This document shows positions 1-7,748 of a stretch of 44,421 bases of DNA, piece after piece. Each line of letters starts with the position of its first letter. Position 1 is the stretch's first letter. This stretch comes from a virus. A model generated the notes under the pieces. It saw only the letters and a list, made by a program, of their open reading frames with translations. It was not told where the DNA came from and searched no databases. The position numbers were made by a program, and so were the translations under genes. The stretch covers positions 1 to 44,421 of IMG/VR virus record IMGVR_UViG_3300032282_002981, one strand, 5' to 3'.

Positions 1-1017
1 ATCAGCCATCAGCTTGTCAAGCGATCCATTGTCATTGCGTTCCCAAGCCTTGCGGAACTGCTTGATGATCTCACCATGCTGTGTAGTATACACCAGGCTG
101 TTGCCTTCCTTCTTGAGCATGTTTTTGCTTTCAAACATATCAACCAAACCTGAGTATGGATTCATGCCTGATGTGTAAGGAATCTTGACCTGGACACTTT
201 CAAACGGTTTGGCATAGCGTGTCTTCATGACCTTGCATGCGGCACGGATACCAACCACGTCTGAAATCTTGTTGCCGTCTTCGTCTTCCTTTAGCTTGAG
301 CTTTTTCATAGCAACAACAATGGAACTGGCGTACACGAAACCTTGACCACCAGAGATTTTGTCGTCGGGATCAAACATGTCCTGGCTGGCATAGGTATGG
401 TTAGTTGCGATGATACCAACTGGATGTGCCGCAATAAGGTTAACTGAGTTACGGATCAATGCCGCCAGTGACTTAGGCTTACGACCCATGTCGCCTTTCA
501 TGTCACCTGCTTGGAACTGATTGACATCGGTTGGTGTCAGCAACATACCCAATGAGTCAATAACAAACAACACCTTCTGTTGGTCATCATACTGCTGGCC
601 TTCTGCTTCGGTTTTGTATTCCTTCATGAAGCTGTGAATGATACTGGCAACATCATCTACCATGCTAACACCAAATCGCATCAGCTTGTCTGGTGCTGTA
701 TCAACACCCAGTGCCTTGAGCCAATCCTCATCCAGTGCGTTTTCAGTATCAAGGATGATCGGAAGGATACCCTGTGCCTGTGCCGCTTTTACGATGTTAC
801 CAGAACAAATATAGCTCTTACCTGAGCCAGACTCGCCTGCAAACATTGTTACCTTGCCCAGCGGAATGCCACGTGTGAAATCGCCGCTGATAAGATAGTT
901 TAGTGTGTAATTGCCAGTGGAGACCCAATCCTTAGGATCGTGGAAACCCACAGCCATACCAGGTACAGCCTTCGTGAGGCTCTTCCTGAATTTTGAAACG
1001 TCAAATGGTTTTGTCAT
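1..1017 (-). CDS. uvsX: UvsX RecA-like recombinase (3' end cut by window)
   Basis: RecA/Rad51-family strand-exchange protein of T4-like phages, which coats ssDNA (with gp32 and UvsY as known partners) for recombination-dependent replication and repair. The reading frame starts at the ATG complementary to 1015-1017 and stays open to base 1, so 339 codons are visible and the C-terminus lies outside the window. Seen in the translation: Walker A GESGSGKS at residues 61-68, a Walker-B-like stretch KVLFVIDSLGML near residue 165, and a conserved IIATNHTYASQ segment. The start is preceded by AGGT and lies just downstream of a terminator-like hairpin that separates it from gp32. UvsX next to gp32 makes a replication/recombination pair at the left edge. 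Confidence 0.95.
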   Translation of the reverse strand, partial: MTKPFDVSKFRKSLTKAVPGMAVGFHDPKDWVSTGNYTLNYLISGDFTRGIPLGKVTMFAGESGSGKSYICSGNIVKAAQAQGILPIILDTENALDEDWLKALGVDTAPDKLMRFGVSMVDDVASIIHSFMKEYKTEAEGQQYDDQQKVLFVIDSLGMLLTPTDVNQFQAGDMKGDMGRKPKSLAALIRNSVNLIAAHPVGIIATNHTYASQDMFDPDDKISGGQGFVYASSIVVAMKKLKLKEDEDGNKISDVVGIRAACKVMKTRYAKPFESVQVKIPYTSGMNPYSGLVDMFESKNMLKKEGNSLVYTTQHGEIIKQFRKAWERNDNGSLDKLMAD

Positions 1018-1040
1018 TATTTTTACCTGTCAAAGAAGAA

Positions 1041-1063
1041 GTAGGGGAGTTCGCCTCCCCTAC
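1041..1063 (-). terminator. Rho-independent terminator after gp32
   Basis: Perfect 9-bp inverted repeat GTAGGGGAG / CTCCCCTAC with a 5-nt loop (GCGAA on the minus strand), 12 bp past the gp32 stop. On the minus strand it is followed by TTCTTCTTT, a U-rich tail with two interruptions. It probably limits read-through from gp32 into uvsX. Confidence 0.8.
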
Positions 1064-1074
1064 TGGATAGTGCT

Positions 1075-2058
1075 TTAGGCCTGAGTCTTACGTTCACGGA
1101 TCATCTTGAGGATGTCGTCAACATTGGTCTTCTTGCCTTCTTCCTTGGGAGCTTCTGCTGGAGCAGCCGCTACTGGAGCAGGAGTTGGTGCTGGACGAGC
1201 AACTGGAGTAACTGCTACTGGCTCATCATCTGCATCAATATCAGGTGTTGCCGCCGCACGTGCCGGGCTGTTGCCGCCGCCGCCTGAGCGATAGAATGAG
1301 CCCCAACGGTCCTGGTCAAACAGTTCACCGTTGACACTTGCTTCAAACATTTCCTTGATAAGCACCAATTCATCCTTGCTAGGACGCTTTGGCATAAAGT
1401 CGTTCAAGTTGAACAAACCATGCTTCTGGACTGCTTCAAGCTCTTGCTCGTTGAGACCACGTTCCTTACGTGCCCAGTTGGACGTAGAGTAGTCAGCGTA
1501 CTGACCCTTAGTGGTCTTGATAAGACGGAAGTCCGTACCGTTCATGTAGTCGGTTGGGATATTTTCCATCTCTGGATCCATCAATGCACCCTTAATGATA
1601 TTAAAGATTGATGGATTGATAATGAACCTACGGATAGGATTCTCTGGTTCGCTGTCTTCGTTAAGCGGATTGCTTACAACGAAGCCTTGGAAAATGTACG
1701 AACGCTTCTTCCAATACTTGCGACCAAGATCCTCAAGGCCCTTGTCCTTGAACCAAGGACGAACCTCTGCTAGAATTGGACACGCATCTCCCCACATTTC
1801 AACGCAAGGGACCTGAACGCCAATTGCTCGGCCTTCGTCACCACCTTTAACGCCTGGGAATGGCAAACGGATCATCTGACGTTCGAGCCAGAAGAATGTG
1901 TTGCTTGCATCACCATCGGGAAGGAATCGGATTGTTGCTGTAGTGCCTTCTGGGATGTTCCAGAAAGGATAAATGGCTGAGTCGCCACCTCCGGACTTGC
2001 CGCCGGACTTTTGTTCTTGCTCTTGTAGACGAGCACGGATTTCTGCTAATGAGGCCAT
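1075..2058 (-). CDS. gp32: gp32 single-stranded DNA binding protein
   Basis: Cooperative ssDNA binding protein of the phage replisome and recombination machinery. The 327-aa length is close to T4 gp32 (301). Seen: basic N-terminal helix (MASLAEIRARLQ), an OB-fold core with YPFWNIPEGTTATIRFLPDG near residues 30-49, and VPCVEMWGDACPIL at 83-96, where T4-type proteins carry the zinc ribbon. Only Cys85 and Cys93 are visible there, so the full T4 His-Cys-Cys-Cys zinc site is not obvious. The C-terminal third is a Pro/Ala-rich linker after DIDADDEP, ending in a basic helix (DDILKMIRERK) and not in the strongly acidic tail of T4. Start supported by TTAGGAG upstream. It has its own promoter and a repeat-rich leader. 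Confidence 0.92.
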   Translation of the reverse strand: MASLAEIRARLQEQEQKSGGKSGGGDSAIYPFWNIPEGTTATIRFLPDGDASNTFFWLERQMIRLPFPGVKGGDEGRAIGVQVPCVEMWGDACPILAEVRPWFKDKGLEDLGRKYWKKRSYIFQGFVVSNPLNEDSEPENPIRRFIINPSIFNIIKGALMDPEMENIPTDYMNGTDFRLIKTTKGQYADYSTSNWARKERGLNEQELEAVQKHGLFNLNDFMPKRPSKDELVLIKEMFEASVNGELFDQDRWGSFYRSGGGGNSPARAAATPDIDADDEPVAVTPVARPAPTPAPVAAAPAEAPKEEGKKTNVDDILKMIRERKTQA

Positions 2059-2069
2059 GGTTTGTTTCT

Positions 2070-2131
2070 CCTAAGTTGTGCCTAAGCTGCCTAAATGTTG
2101 CCTAGAGTGCAGTCGCTTCTAGCGAAAGCAC
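2070..2131 (-). promoter_or_regulatory. gp32 mRNA leader: 5' hairpin plus TAGG repeats (putative autogenous operator)
   Basis: On the minus strand the predicted transcript begins at about 2131 with an imperfect hairpin: GTGC (2131-2128) and TCGC (2125-2122) pair with GCGA (2116-2113) and GCAC (2110-2107), with a 2x2 internal loop and a TAGAA apical loop. After it come four copies of (T/C)TAGG(C/A), with cores at 2101-2105, 2090-2094, 2081-2085 and 2070-2075, spaced 9-11 nt; the last is the Shine-Dalgarno AGGAG. T4 gp32 is known to repress its own translation by binding cooperatively from a 5' pseudoknot along a short repeat array into the ribosome site; this leader has the same plan with a different repeat. 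The operator function is inferred. Confidence 0.6.
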
Positions 2132-2137
2132 ACGTGT

Positions 2138-2166
2138 AGTATATGCTGTATGTCTCTGTATGTCAA
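2138..2166 (-). promoter_or_regulatory. Host sigma70-type promoter of gp32
   Basis: Minus-strand -35 TTGACA (2166-2161), 17-bp spacer, -10 TATACT (2143-2138). The expected start, about 7 nt downstream at 2131, coincides with the first base of the leader hairpin. Confidence 0.85.
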
Positions 2167-2190
2167 CGAGTGTATTTACCGAAAGGTAAC

Positions 2191-3399
2191 TTAAACACCC
2201 AGATTGTTGAGTCTACCAAGAATTGATTGCATCGCTTCTTCATGTAGGCTCATCTTAAATTTATCATCAGGTACCGCTAGCTTGGTCTTCGCCAATTTAA
2301 CAGCCTGTTCCATCCTCTGCATGTGTGTTTCGGCCAGATGATGCGATCTCACCATGACCAAGTCATATGATTCTTTGAGTCCTGCTTTGAGTAAGAACTC
2401 GGTTGTATCGTCCATTTCACTCAGTGGGTCAAATGCCAGCTTCTTTTCGGAGCCATCGTATTTGGCTACCTTCTTTTCAAACTCACCAAGATTGAATTTA
2501 GCTCGTAGTGTTTCAGCAACACGCAAACGCTGTTGCTCCACAGCACGTAGTCCAGGTAGCAATGCTTCGTCAAACTGTTGTACTGTAAATTTGATCCTGC
2601 TACTTTCTGTTGGTTCTACTTTGGGAATGGTATTGGCAATCTCTCCGCCTACACGATGGAAACGCTTTAGGGCACGATCAATTTCATCAACACGACCAAG
2701 TGCTAATCCTAGTTCTTCATCAAGTCCGTCCATGAGTTCATTTTTACGAGCATAGGACACAAGTTTACGCAGGTCCTGTCGCTCAACTGCCATGTCATAT
2801 ATCACGCGACCTTTTTCATCATATGGTGCTCCGCCGTCACTTACATGTCGTGCCATTGCACGTGCGGCAGTAAGATAAGGAACGTCAAACTTGAAACGCT
2901 CGCCTTGATTGTTATCGATGTAAATCTGCTTGATGTTACGACTGCGTGATCCTGGCTTTTCTTCTGCAACAGGCTTGCTGTGACGTAGCACTACTTTGGC
3001 CTGTGGTTGCACATGATAGCTGGTCTTTGTAGAACCAAATGCTGATTCAGATACAGTAGAGCTGGCAACAAATGATTCAAAATCTTTTGGTTCAAGATGC
3101 TTGCCAAAGATACGTACGGTTGGCAATAGGTTATAGTTCTTGGCCATTTCACGCAAAGACATATACATGTCCTTGATCTTAGCTGTGTCTAGGCCTTGGC
3201 TCAACATGATCTTGAGCTCTGGTTTAGTTTTGTCATCAGTTAAGTGTACCATTATGCCAAGGTCTTTGGCATAAAACCAACGTGCGTCTTGGATGTTTAA
3301 TGTTGGGCGCAGGGTTGCCAAGAAAGTCTGGACGCCAAGTCCATTGCCTTTCATGATTTGCAATATTGCCCTAGATACGTTCTCTATACTAATGCTCAT
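2191..3399 (-). CDS. Conserved-type phage protein of unknown function (402 aa)
   Basis: Not recognised. A soluble, mostly alpha-helical 402-aa protein with no signal peptide or membrane segment. The N-terminal ~110 residues look globular (SRAILQIMKGNGLGVQ, then a WFYAKDLGIMVHLTDD strand region); the second half is charged and helix-rich (residues ~170-330), ending in a helical bundle-like stretch with many Lys/Glu. Start ATG at 3399 has AAGGA 10 nt upstream. It lies 13 bp downstream of the gp17 stop and is co-directional with it, so it may be expressed with the packaging/morphogenesis genes. A structural, packaging or replication accessory role is all that context suggests. Confidence 0.8.
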   Translation of the reverse strand: MSISIENVSRAILQIMKGNGLGVQTFLATLRPTLNIQDARWFYAKDLGIMVHLTDDKTKPELKIMLSQGLDTAKIKDMYMSLREMAKNYNLLPTVRIFGKHLEPKDFESFVASSTVSESAFGSTKTSYHVQPQAKVVLRHSKPVAEEKPGSRSRNIKQIYIDNNQGERFKFDVPYLTAARAMARHVSDGGAPYDEKGRVIYDMAVERQDLRKLVSYARKNELMDGLDEELGLALGRVDEIDRALKRFHRVGGEIANTIPKVEPTESSRIKFTVQQFDEALLPGLRAVEQQRLRVAETLRAKFNLGEFEKKVAKYDGSEKKLAFDPLSEMDDTTEFLLKAGLKESYDLVMVRSHHLAETHMQRMEQAVKLAKTKLAVPDDKFKMSLHEEAMQSILGRLNNLGV

Positions 3400-3412
3400 G
3401 AGTTATTTATCC

Positions 3413-4984
3413 TTAGAATGCTATGGGCATGGGCATAATGGTATCAGATGAAATCTCTGTACGATCTGTCAACTGATTGTACAATTTCTGATCCCAACTC
3501 AGCATGTGCTGTACTATGCGCACAACAAGAATCGTTGCCATCACTAGATCGTCTGTTTCGCCATCCTTGGCCGCAAATCCTGCGCCACGTGCCACGAATG
3601 TTTTTATCTCGCGCACCAAGTTAGGACTCATCAGTTGCATGCGATTGTTTTCAATGTAGAACTTTAGTTTCATACAGGCAGCTACTTTGTTTTTGTTGCC
3701 CGTAGTAAATCCTCTGCGCTTGTTGCCTGCTTCAGTAATCATCATGCCCGGAATACGTTCTTCTCCGTACTCGCGTATTGCCAACAGCGCGGCTTCGCCT
3801 AGGGTGTTATTTTCCACACTCCAATATATCTCAGCGGTGTCATTTGTTTGCTGTTTGATATAGGTCAATATTTCAACCACATTGCGCAACTGTCCTGAGA
3901 TGTCTGTCTTGTTATGTTGCCACTCGACTATCTGCTTCATTGCTGGCAATTCAAATACTTGTATAGCGGCATTGTCGCCGCCTGTTCCTAGGCTAGGATC
4001 CCAGCCAAGCACATAGGTCATGCGTGGTGTAATCTTATCAAAGAAGCGAACCTGTCCTAGCTTCATTATAGGCTCGTGGCTTTCTAATACCTGTAACTTG
4101 ATAGGACTGATAAGTGTTTCGTCTGCTGTAACAAAGTCGCATTCATGTTCACGTAAGAATCGTTCGTTGCCAATCTTGCTACGTTCTTCGTCGGCCCATG
4201 CTTCGTCGCGATCTGGATGATGATTCCATGCAAACTTCAGCGCACGGAAACCATTGGGTCCAACACCACCTGTGTCATTGCCAAACTCATCAAGTGTACG
4301 AATAGCTGTTTTCCAGATACGAGCAAACTGATCATCATCCTGGTTTGGTGTGCTTGTGATAATACACTTACCACCTGTTGATAATGTAGGACTGATAGCT
4401 GTCCAAAACTCTTTAGCAATACGAGGCGGAACGAATGCAAACTCGTCTAGGTACACGATTGTAAGTGACATACCGCGTCCTGTTGTTTCAGTAGTTGTTG
4501 CTGAAACAATGCGTGAGCCGTTTTCGAAGTCCAATGATCCTTTGTTGTAGCTAGTGACACCTGCGCGGATATGGTCTGGAAGGTTCTCGTATATGAACCT
4601 GATACGACCCATGATTTCCTGCGCACCTGTATGCTTGTGTGCCGCGATAAGGATAGTCGAGTCTTGCACGAACATTGCATACCATAACAAGTAGCAGGCC
4701 GCCACAGTGGTTTTACCCATCTGACGACCCAGCATGTTGATGCTGTATTTGTTTTCATGATAGCACTTCAACAGGTCTCGTTGATAGTCAAACAATATAA
4801 ACTTGACGCGACCTTTAGTAGGATGCTGGATGTATGCGTAAGTCTCTAAGAAGTAAACTGGATCCGCGGCACATCGTGCCAACTCTTGTATTTCTGCAAG
4901 GGACCATGATTCAACTTGATGAGCACGTTTTGTTAGATTTACTTCTGTTACCATATTAGTATGTAGCCAAGAGAAAGCCCCCAT
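3413..4984 (-). CDS. gp17: gp17 terminase large subunit
   Basis: DNA-packaging motor: an N-terminal ATPase drives translocation into the prohead and a C-terminal RNase-H-fold nuclease cuts the concatemer. Seen: Walker A GRQMGKTT at 86-93, Walker B TIVYLDE with acidic pair D180-E181, coupling motif CIITSTPN at 207-214, then nuclease acidic residues in VLGWDPSLGTG (D329), WSVENN (E391) and GETDDLVMA near the C-terminus. At 523 aa it is shorter than T4 gp17 (610), with reduced termini. ATG at 4984 is preferred because AAGGAA lies 6 nt upstream; an in-frame ATG at 4954 has no such site. The 4984 ATG sits in the loop of a strong hairpin. Small subunit gp16 is ~2 kb upstream, separated by two other genes. 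Confidence 0.96.
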   Translation of the reverse strand: MGAFSWLHTNMVTEVNLTKRAHQVESWSLAEIQELARCAADPVYFLETYAYIQHPTKGRVKFILFDYQRDLLKCYHENKYSINMLGRQMGKTTVAACYLLWYAMFVQDSTILIAAHKHTGAQEIMGRIRFIYENLPDHIRAGVTSYNKGSLDFENGSRIVSATTTETTGRGMSLTIVYLDEFAFVPPRIAKEFWTAISPTLSTGGKCIITSTPNQDDDQFARIWKTAIRTLDEFGNDTGGVGPNGFRALKFAWNHHPDRDEAWADEERSKIGNERFLREHECDFVTADETLISPIKLQVLESHEPIMKLGQVRFFDKITPRMTYVLGWDPSLGTGGDNAAIQVFELPAMKQIVEWQHNKTDISGQLRNVVEILTYIKQQTNDTAEIYWSVENNTLGEAALLAIREYGEERIPGMMITEAGNKRRGFTTGNKNKVAACMKLKFYIENNRMQLMSPNLVREIKTFVARGAGFAAKDGETDDLVMATILVVRIVQHMLSWDQKLYNQLTDRTEISSDTIMPMPIAF

Positions 4985-4994
4985 AGGGGCTTCC
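4973..4994 (-). promoter_or_regulatory. Hairpin enclosing the gp17 ribosome site and start codon
   Basis: On the minus strand GGAAGCCCC pairs with GGGGCTTTC (one G-U) around a TATG loop holding the gp17 ATG; the 5' arm includes most of the AAGGAA ribosome site. A tail TCTTGG is only weakly U-rich, so it may be a weak terminator of the upstream gene, a translational brake on gp17, or both. Confidence 0.6.
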
Positions 4995-5007
4995 TTGTTC
5001 CATTATA

Positions 5008-6201
5008 TTATTTGCCTTCTTTAAGGAATTCAGCAAACTCACGATGGATTGATTCTGTTACATCGCGATCGTTGCGACCCAATGGATTGTCACCAGTTGT
5101 GCTCAAGCCCTTGTCACCACGTCCACTCTTACCGTTGCCTGTTCCTTGTACTGCAAAGTCAATGGTATCACCAACGATTCGTGGATCGCCTTTAGGACCA
5201 GCTACGCTGTTACCAAACTTGCCTTCTGATACAGGTGCAAAGCCCGACATCTTGCGAAGGATAGCAATGTTTTCAGCTATCTTCTTATCGTCTTCAGTAT
5301 CTTCATCTTCATCTTCTTCGTCTGGAACGCCAGTGCTAGCACCGCCGTAGTTTCCTGATCCTGCTTTATGTACTTGACCTGTTTGTGTCTGGGTAACAGT
5401 ACCGCCAGTTGACGAACGAGTGGTATCGCCAACAGCTTCTTCAGTTTTTTCTTCTTCGGCAGGTGCAGGACTTGCCGGTGTTGAATTTACCTGTGGAGCT
5501 GGGGCCTGTGCTGGTGGCTGATAGCCAACTGCTTCTGAAGACTTAACATCAATACCTGATGCTTTCAACACTTGCATGATTTCTTCTGGATTGTCTGTGA
5601 TGAATGTCATAGTCTTGTTAGCTGTCTTGACATCCAACTTGTACATGTCACCTTGCATGTTGTCTGCATCTGGTTCCATGTGTGGTGTCATTTCAGCTGG
5701 GTTGCCGTATTCAGCATCGCTTGATGCAATCTGTATTGGCATACCGCACTCGTCGAGTTCAACGCTTTCTTTAACTTCTTCGTCGTCGTCCTTACCTGGC
5801 TTCTTGTCTGCCCAATCCGGAACACCATCGCCGTCAGCGTCTGGTTTCTTTTTAGCTTCTGCGACTGGCAAGCCTGCTAGCTTTGATAAGCTAGTGATCA
5901 TATCGTCGATGTTTGACATCTGAGTCTCCTCTTGCACCTGTGGCGCATCTTGTGGTTGTTCTTCAACTGATTCCATACCTGGTAGGTTAGGCTGGCGAAT
6001 TTCATTTGTTACTGCTTGCATCTTTTGCATAGCATCTTGCATACCTTGCCACCAATCGCCAACTGCTTGTTCTTCACCAGCGTACTTGATAAGGTCATGT
6101 GCATGATTAGCCAATGCTTCAATGCGAAGGTAGATGTCGTCAAACTTATCTGCGGCATCAACTAATGCGTTGGCTTCTGTGATTGTCTTGAGTTCTCTCA
6201 T
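5008..6201 (-). CDS. Acidic virion/prohead-type protein with a calcium-binding-like DxDxDG motif
   Basis: Family not named with certainty; proteins of this style occur in marine T4-like phages. 397 aa, very acidic and low-complexity over most of its length. Residues ~1-70 are helical; DADGDGVPDWADKK near residue 122 matches a thrombospondin-3/EF-loop-like calcium-binding pattern; residues ~230-310 are rich in Pro/Ala, Thr/Gly and Asp/Glu (DEEDEDEDTEDD); the C-terminus is a predicted helix (IHREFAEFLKEGK). Composition and position between gp16 and gp17 fit a scaffold, core or decoration protein, but that is inference. Start ATG at 6201 has AGGAG upstream and overlaps the previous stop as ATGA. 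An in-frame ATG at 5919 also has a strong AGGAGA site. Confidence 0.75.
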   Translation of the reverse strand: MRELKTITEANALVDAADKFDDIYLRIEALANHAHDLIKYAGEEQAVGDWWQGMQDAMQKMQAVTNEIRQPNLPGMESVEEQPQDAPQVQEETQMSNIDDMITSLSKLAGLPVAEAKKKPDADGDGVPDWADKKPGKDDDEEVKESVELDECGMPIQIASSDAEYGNPAEMTPHMEPDADNMQGDMYKLDVKTANKTMTFITDNPEEIMQVLKASGIDVKSSEAVGYQPPAQAPAPQVNSTPASPAPAEEEKTEEAVGDTTRSSTGGTVTQTQTGQVHKAGSGNYGGASTGVPDEEDEDEDTEDDKKIAENIAILRKMSGFAPVSEGKFGNSVAGPKGDPRIVGDTIDFAVQGTGNGKSGRGDKGLSTTGDNPLGRNDRDVTESIHREFAEFLKEGK

Positions 6202-6794
6202 CTGTATTTCTCCTGTTCAGCACCGCTGATAGGACTTAGAGATTTAGTAGACTCAAGTGGTTCTCTTTTGCCGGCTGGTACTTTAGCAGAGTATTCGTAT
6301 TTGAATACGCGATCTTTTTGAGCTTTAGCAAGTTCTTTCATGAACATGCTGTTATACTCATCGCCAAACAATGGTTCTTTTTTTGGACCTTCGTCGTCGC
6401 TGTAGTTAGTACCCATCTTGACTTTGTATTCTGATTTGCCGTCTTTGATTTCAGCTTCTTGTTCTTGTTCAATCGGTTCGTTTGTACCACGAATCTTTAC
6501 TTGATTTTCACTGAGACCCATTGCTTCGGCAAGTTCCATTGCAAGCGCACGTGGCTGAGCTGGAAGACCTAGCGTTACATCAATGTACCAAATTTCTACA
6601 CCGCGACTATCTGGAAAATCAATATTGTGCGATTGGAGCATTAGCTTTACTGGCTTAGCCACGCTCTTAACATCGTACTTGACAAGATGTGACTCAAAGC
6701 GTCCCATGATTTCTGGCACCGGCTCAGCAGTCATTTTAACCCTATACTCGTACTCGGGCTGGCTGTTGTAAATGAATTGTTTTAGACTGGACAT
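6198..6794 (-). CDS. Unknown phage protein (198 aa), packaging/head cluster
   Basis: Not recognised. Soluble 198-aa protein. The first ~105 residues look like a compact alpha/beta domain (strands EYEYRVKMTAEP and VEIWYIDVTLGLP, helix RALAMELAEAMGL), possibly ferredoxin-like; the rest is a charged, probably flexible tail with many Lys/Glu (residues 105-198). It starts 19 bp after the gp16 stop with GAGGTGAT as ribosome site and ends overlapping the next start by 4 nt, so all three are likely co-translated. A late-type box overlaps the gp16 stop just upstream. Being between gp16 and gp17 suggests a head-assembly role, without direct proof. Confidence 0.75.
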   Translation of the reverse strand: MSSLKQFIYNSQPEYEYRVKMTAEPVPEIMGRFESHLVKYDVKSVAKPVKLMLQSHNIDFPDSRGVEIWYIDVTLGLPAQPRALAMELAEAMGLSENQVKIRGTNEPIEQEQEAEIKDGKSEYKVKMGTNYSDDEGPKKEPLFGDEYNSMFMKELAKAQKDRVFKYEYSAKVPAGKREPLESTKSLSPISGAEQEKYR

Positions 6795-6812
6795 GGTTTT
6801 ATCACCTCTGAT

Positions 6813-7310
6813 TTATTTATCTTCAGACAAGCTGTTTGTATCCTTGAGCTTTCTCATCATTTCTTGGATAATACTGTTTCTGTCAGTTACCATGACAGCA
6901 TCAACAACTGGCCCATTAGGCCCTGCTTTATTAGCATCTCTGTCCATCTTTTCCTTGCGCATTTGTAGCTCAACAATGCGCAATTTCTTTTCAAGTTTGG
7001 CAGTTTTAGCATCTACTGCATTTTTCAGCATAGTTGATGCTACTTCAAATATCTTCCCAGAGTTACGATCGTCCATGTTAGAACCAAGCACCATTAACTG
7101 GTCAAATGCTTCTTCTGCTTTGGTTGCAAGATTATCTAGTGCTCGCTCTGTTTCGCTGATGTCTTTTACTTCTTCAAGTGCCGCATCAATTCGCTTGCTC
7201 ATGTCTAATGTGGAACGAAGTTCCATTATTTCAATTTGAGTTTCTTCAGCAGTGAGTGGTTCGCTTTCTACTTCTGGAAGATTGAATAAGTTTTCAAGTT
7301 TTTTGTTCAT
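6813..7310 (-). CDS. gp16: gp16 terminase small subunit
   Basis: DNA-recognition subunit of the packaging terminase; T4 gp16 forms oligomeric rings and stimulates gp17 ATPase. 165 aa, the same as T4 gp16 in size. Layout matches the family: short N-terminal LFNLPE segment, central coiled-coil-forming helices (residues ~30-115, including the IFEVASTMLKNAVDA helix shared in pattern with cyanophage gp16) and a variable C-terminal tail. Overlaps the gp4 stop by 4 nt (ATGA), so translation is probably coupled. Identification rests on length, helical pattern and gene context, since small terminases diverge fast. Confidence 0.82.
   Translation of the reverse strand: MNKKLENLFNLPEVESEPLTAEETQIEIMELRSTLDMSKRIDAALEEVKDISETERALDNLATKAEEAFDQLMVLGSNMDDRNSGKIFEVASTMLKNAVDAKTAKLEKKLRIVELQMRKEKMDRDANKAGPNGPVVDAVMVTDRNSIIQEMMRKLKDTNSLSEDK
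6814..6821 (-). promoter_or_regulatory. Late-type promoter box GATAAATA
   Basis: Minus-strand GATAAATA overlapping the gp16 stop codon, 19 nt before the ATG at 6794. One base from the T4 late consensus TATAAATA. A coding-sequence coincidence (Glu-Asp-Lys-stop) cannot be excluded. Confidence 0.45.
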
Positions 7311-7747
7311 CGTTTACCGCCCATGTTATTATATAGCTCTGTTTCAGTCACCACACGGAATTGCATGCCCATTTGTTTGCACCATGCACGTGCGGCTTCC
7401 CACTTTGCCATGTTTAATACTACTGCGGCTTTTTCGCTTTGGCTTCGAGCTTTTTCTAAGAGTGCTTGGCCTTTGGGTTTTATCTCAATGACTTCAGCTT
7501 TCTTATTGCCATCTTTGTCTTGATATGTGATCAAGAAATCTGGATAGTAAGTTGTTGGCTTACCTGTAAAAGGATTCTTGTAAGGTATACGAATGCTTTC
7601 GCTTGCCCATCCAACAATGCTAGGATGATTATCACAAAATCTCATAAAAGTAAGTTCCCAGCCACTGCGATATTTGGGTCTGTTTGAACCTATATATTTT
7701 GTTGGATTTTGCGGTATGTAAAAACCTTGTACATAGTTTCTTGCCAT
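7307..7747 (-). CDS. gp4: gp4 head completion protein (endonuclease-like fold)
   Basis: T4 gp4 (gp50) completes DNA-filled heads before tail joining. 146 aa, close to T4 gp4 (150). Family signatures seen: GFYIPQNPTKYIGSNRP at the N-terminus, the SGWELTFMRFCDNHP helix, IVGWASESIRIPY, then YYPDFLI followed by VIEIKPKGQ. The E(WELT)-PD-ExK arrangement matches the PD-(D/E)xK/TnsA-like nuclease fold reported for this family: Glu in WEL, Asp in YPDF, Glu-Ile-Lys in IEIKPK. One nt separates it from the preceding stop and its own stop overlaps the gp16 start, so it is tightly embedded in the head operon. Confidence 0.9.
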   Translation of the reverse strand: MARNYVQGFYIPQNPTKYIGSNRPKYRSGWELTFMRFCDNHPSIVGWASESIRIPYKNPFTGKPTTYYPDFLITYQDKDGNKKAEVIEIKPKGQALLEKARSQSEKAAVVLNMAKWEAARAWCKQMGMQFRVVTETELYNNMGGKR

Positions 7748-7748
7748 A

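Noticed and set aside
580-825. 81-aa open frame on the plus strand opposite uvsX
   Set aside because: Lies wholly antisense to UvsX with no ribosome site and no family resemblance; many similar antisense frames lie opposite gp17, gp18 and the fibre genes and were rejected for the same reason.
2176-2189. TTACC/GGTAA hairpin with GAAA loop after the 402-aa gene as a terminator
   Set aside because: Only 5 bp, AT-rich and without a U-tract.
3404-3411. GATAAATA just upstream of the 402-aa gene as a late promoter
   Set aside because: Only 4 nt separate it from the ATG, so RNA would start at or inside the start codon, and the overlapping AAGGAT explains the sequence as an ordinary ribosome site.
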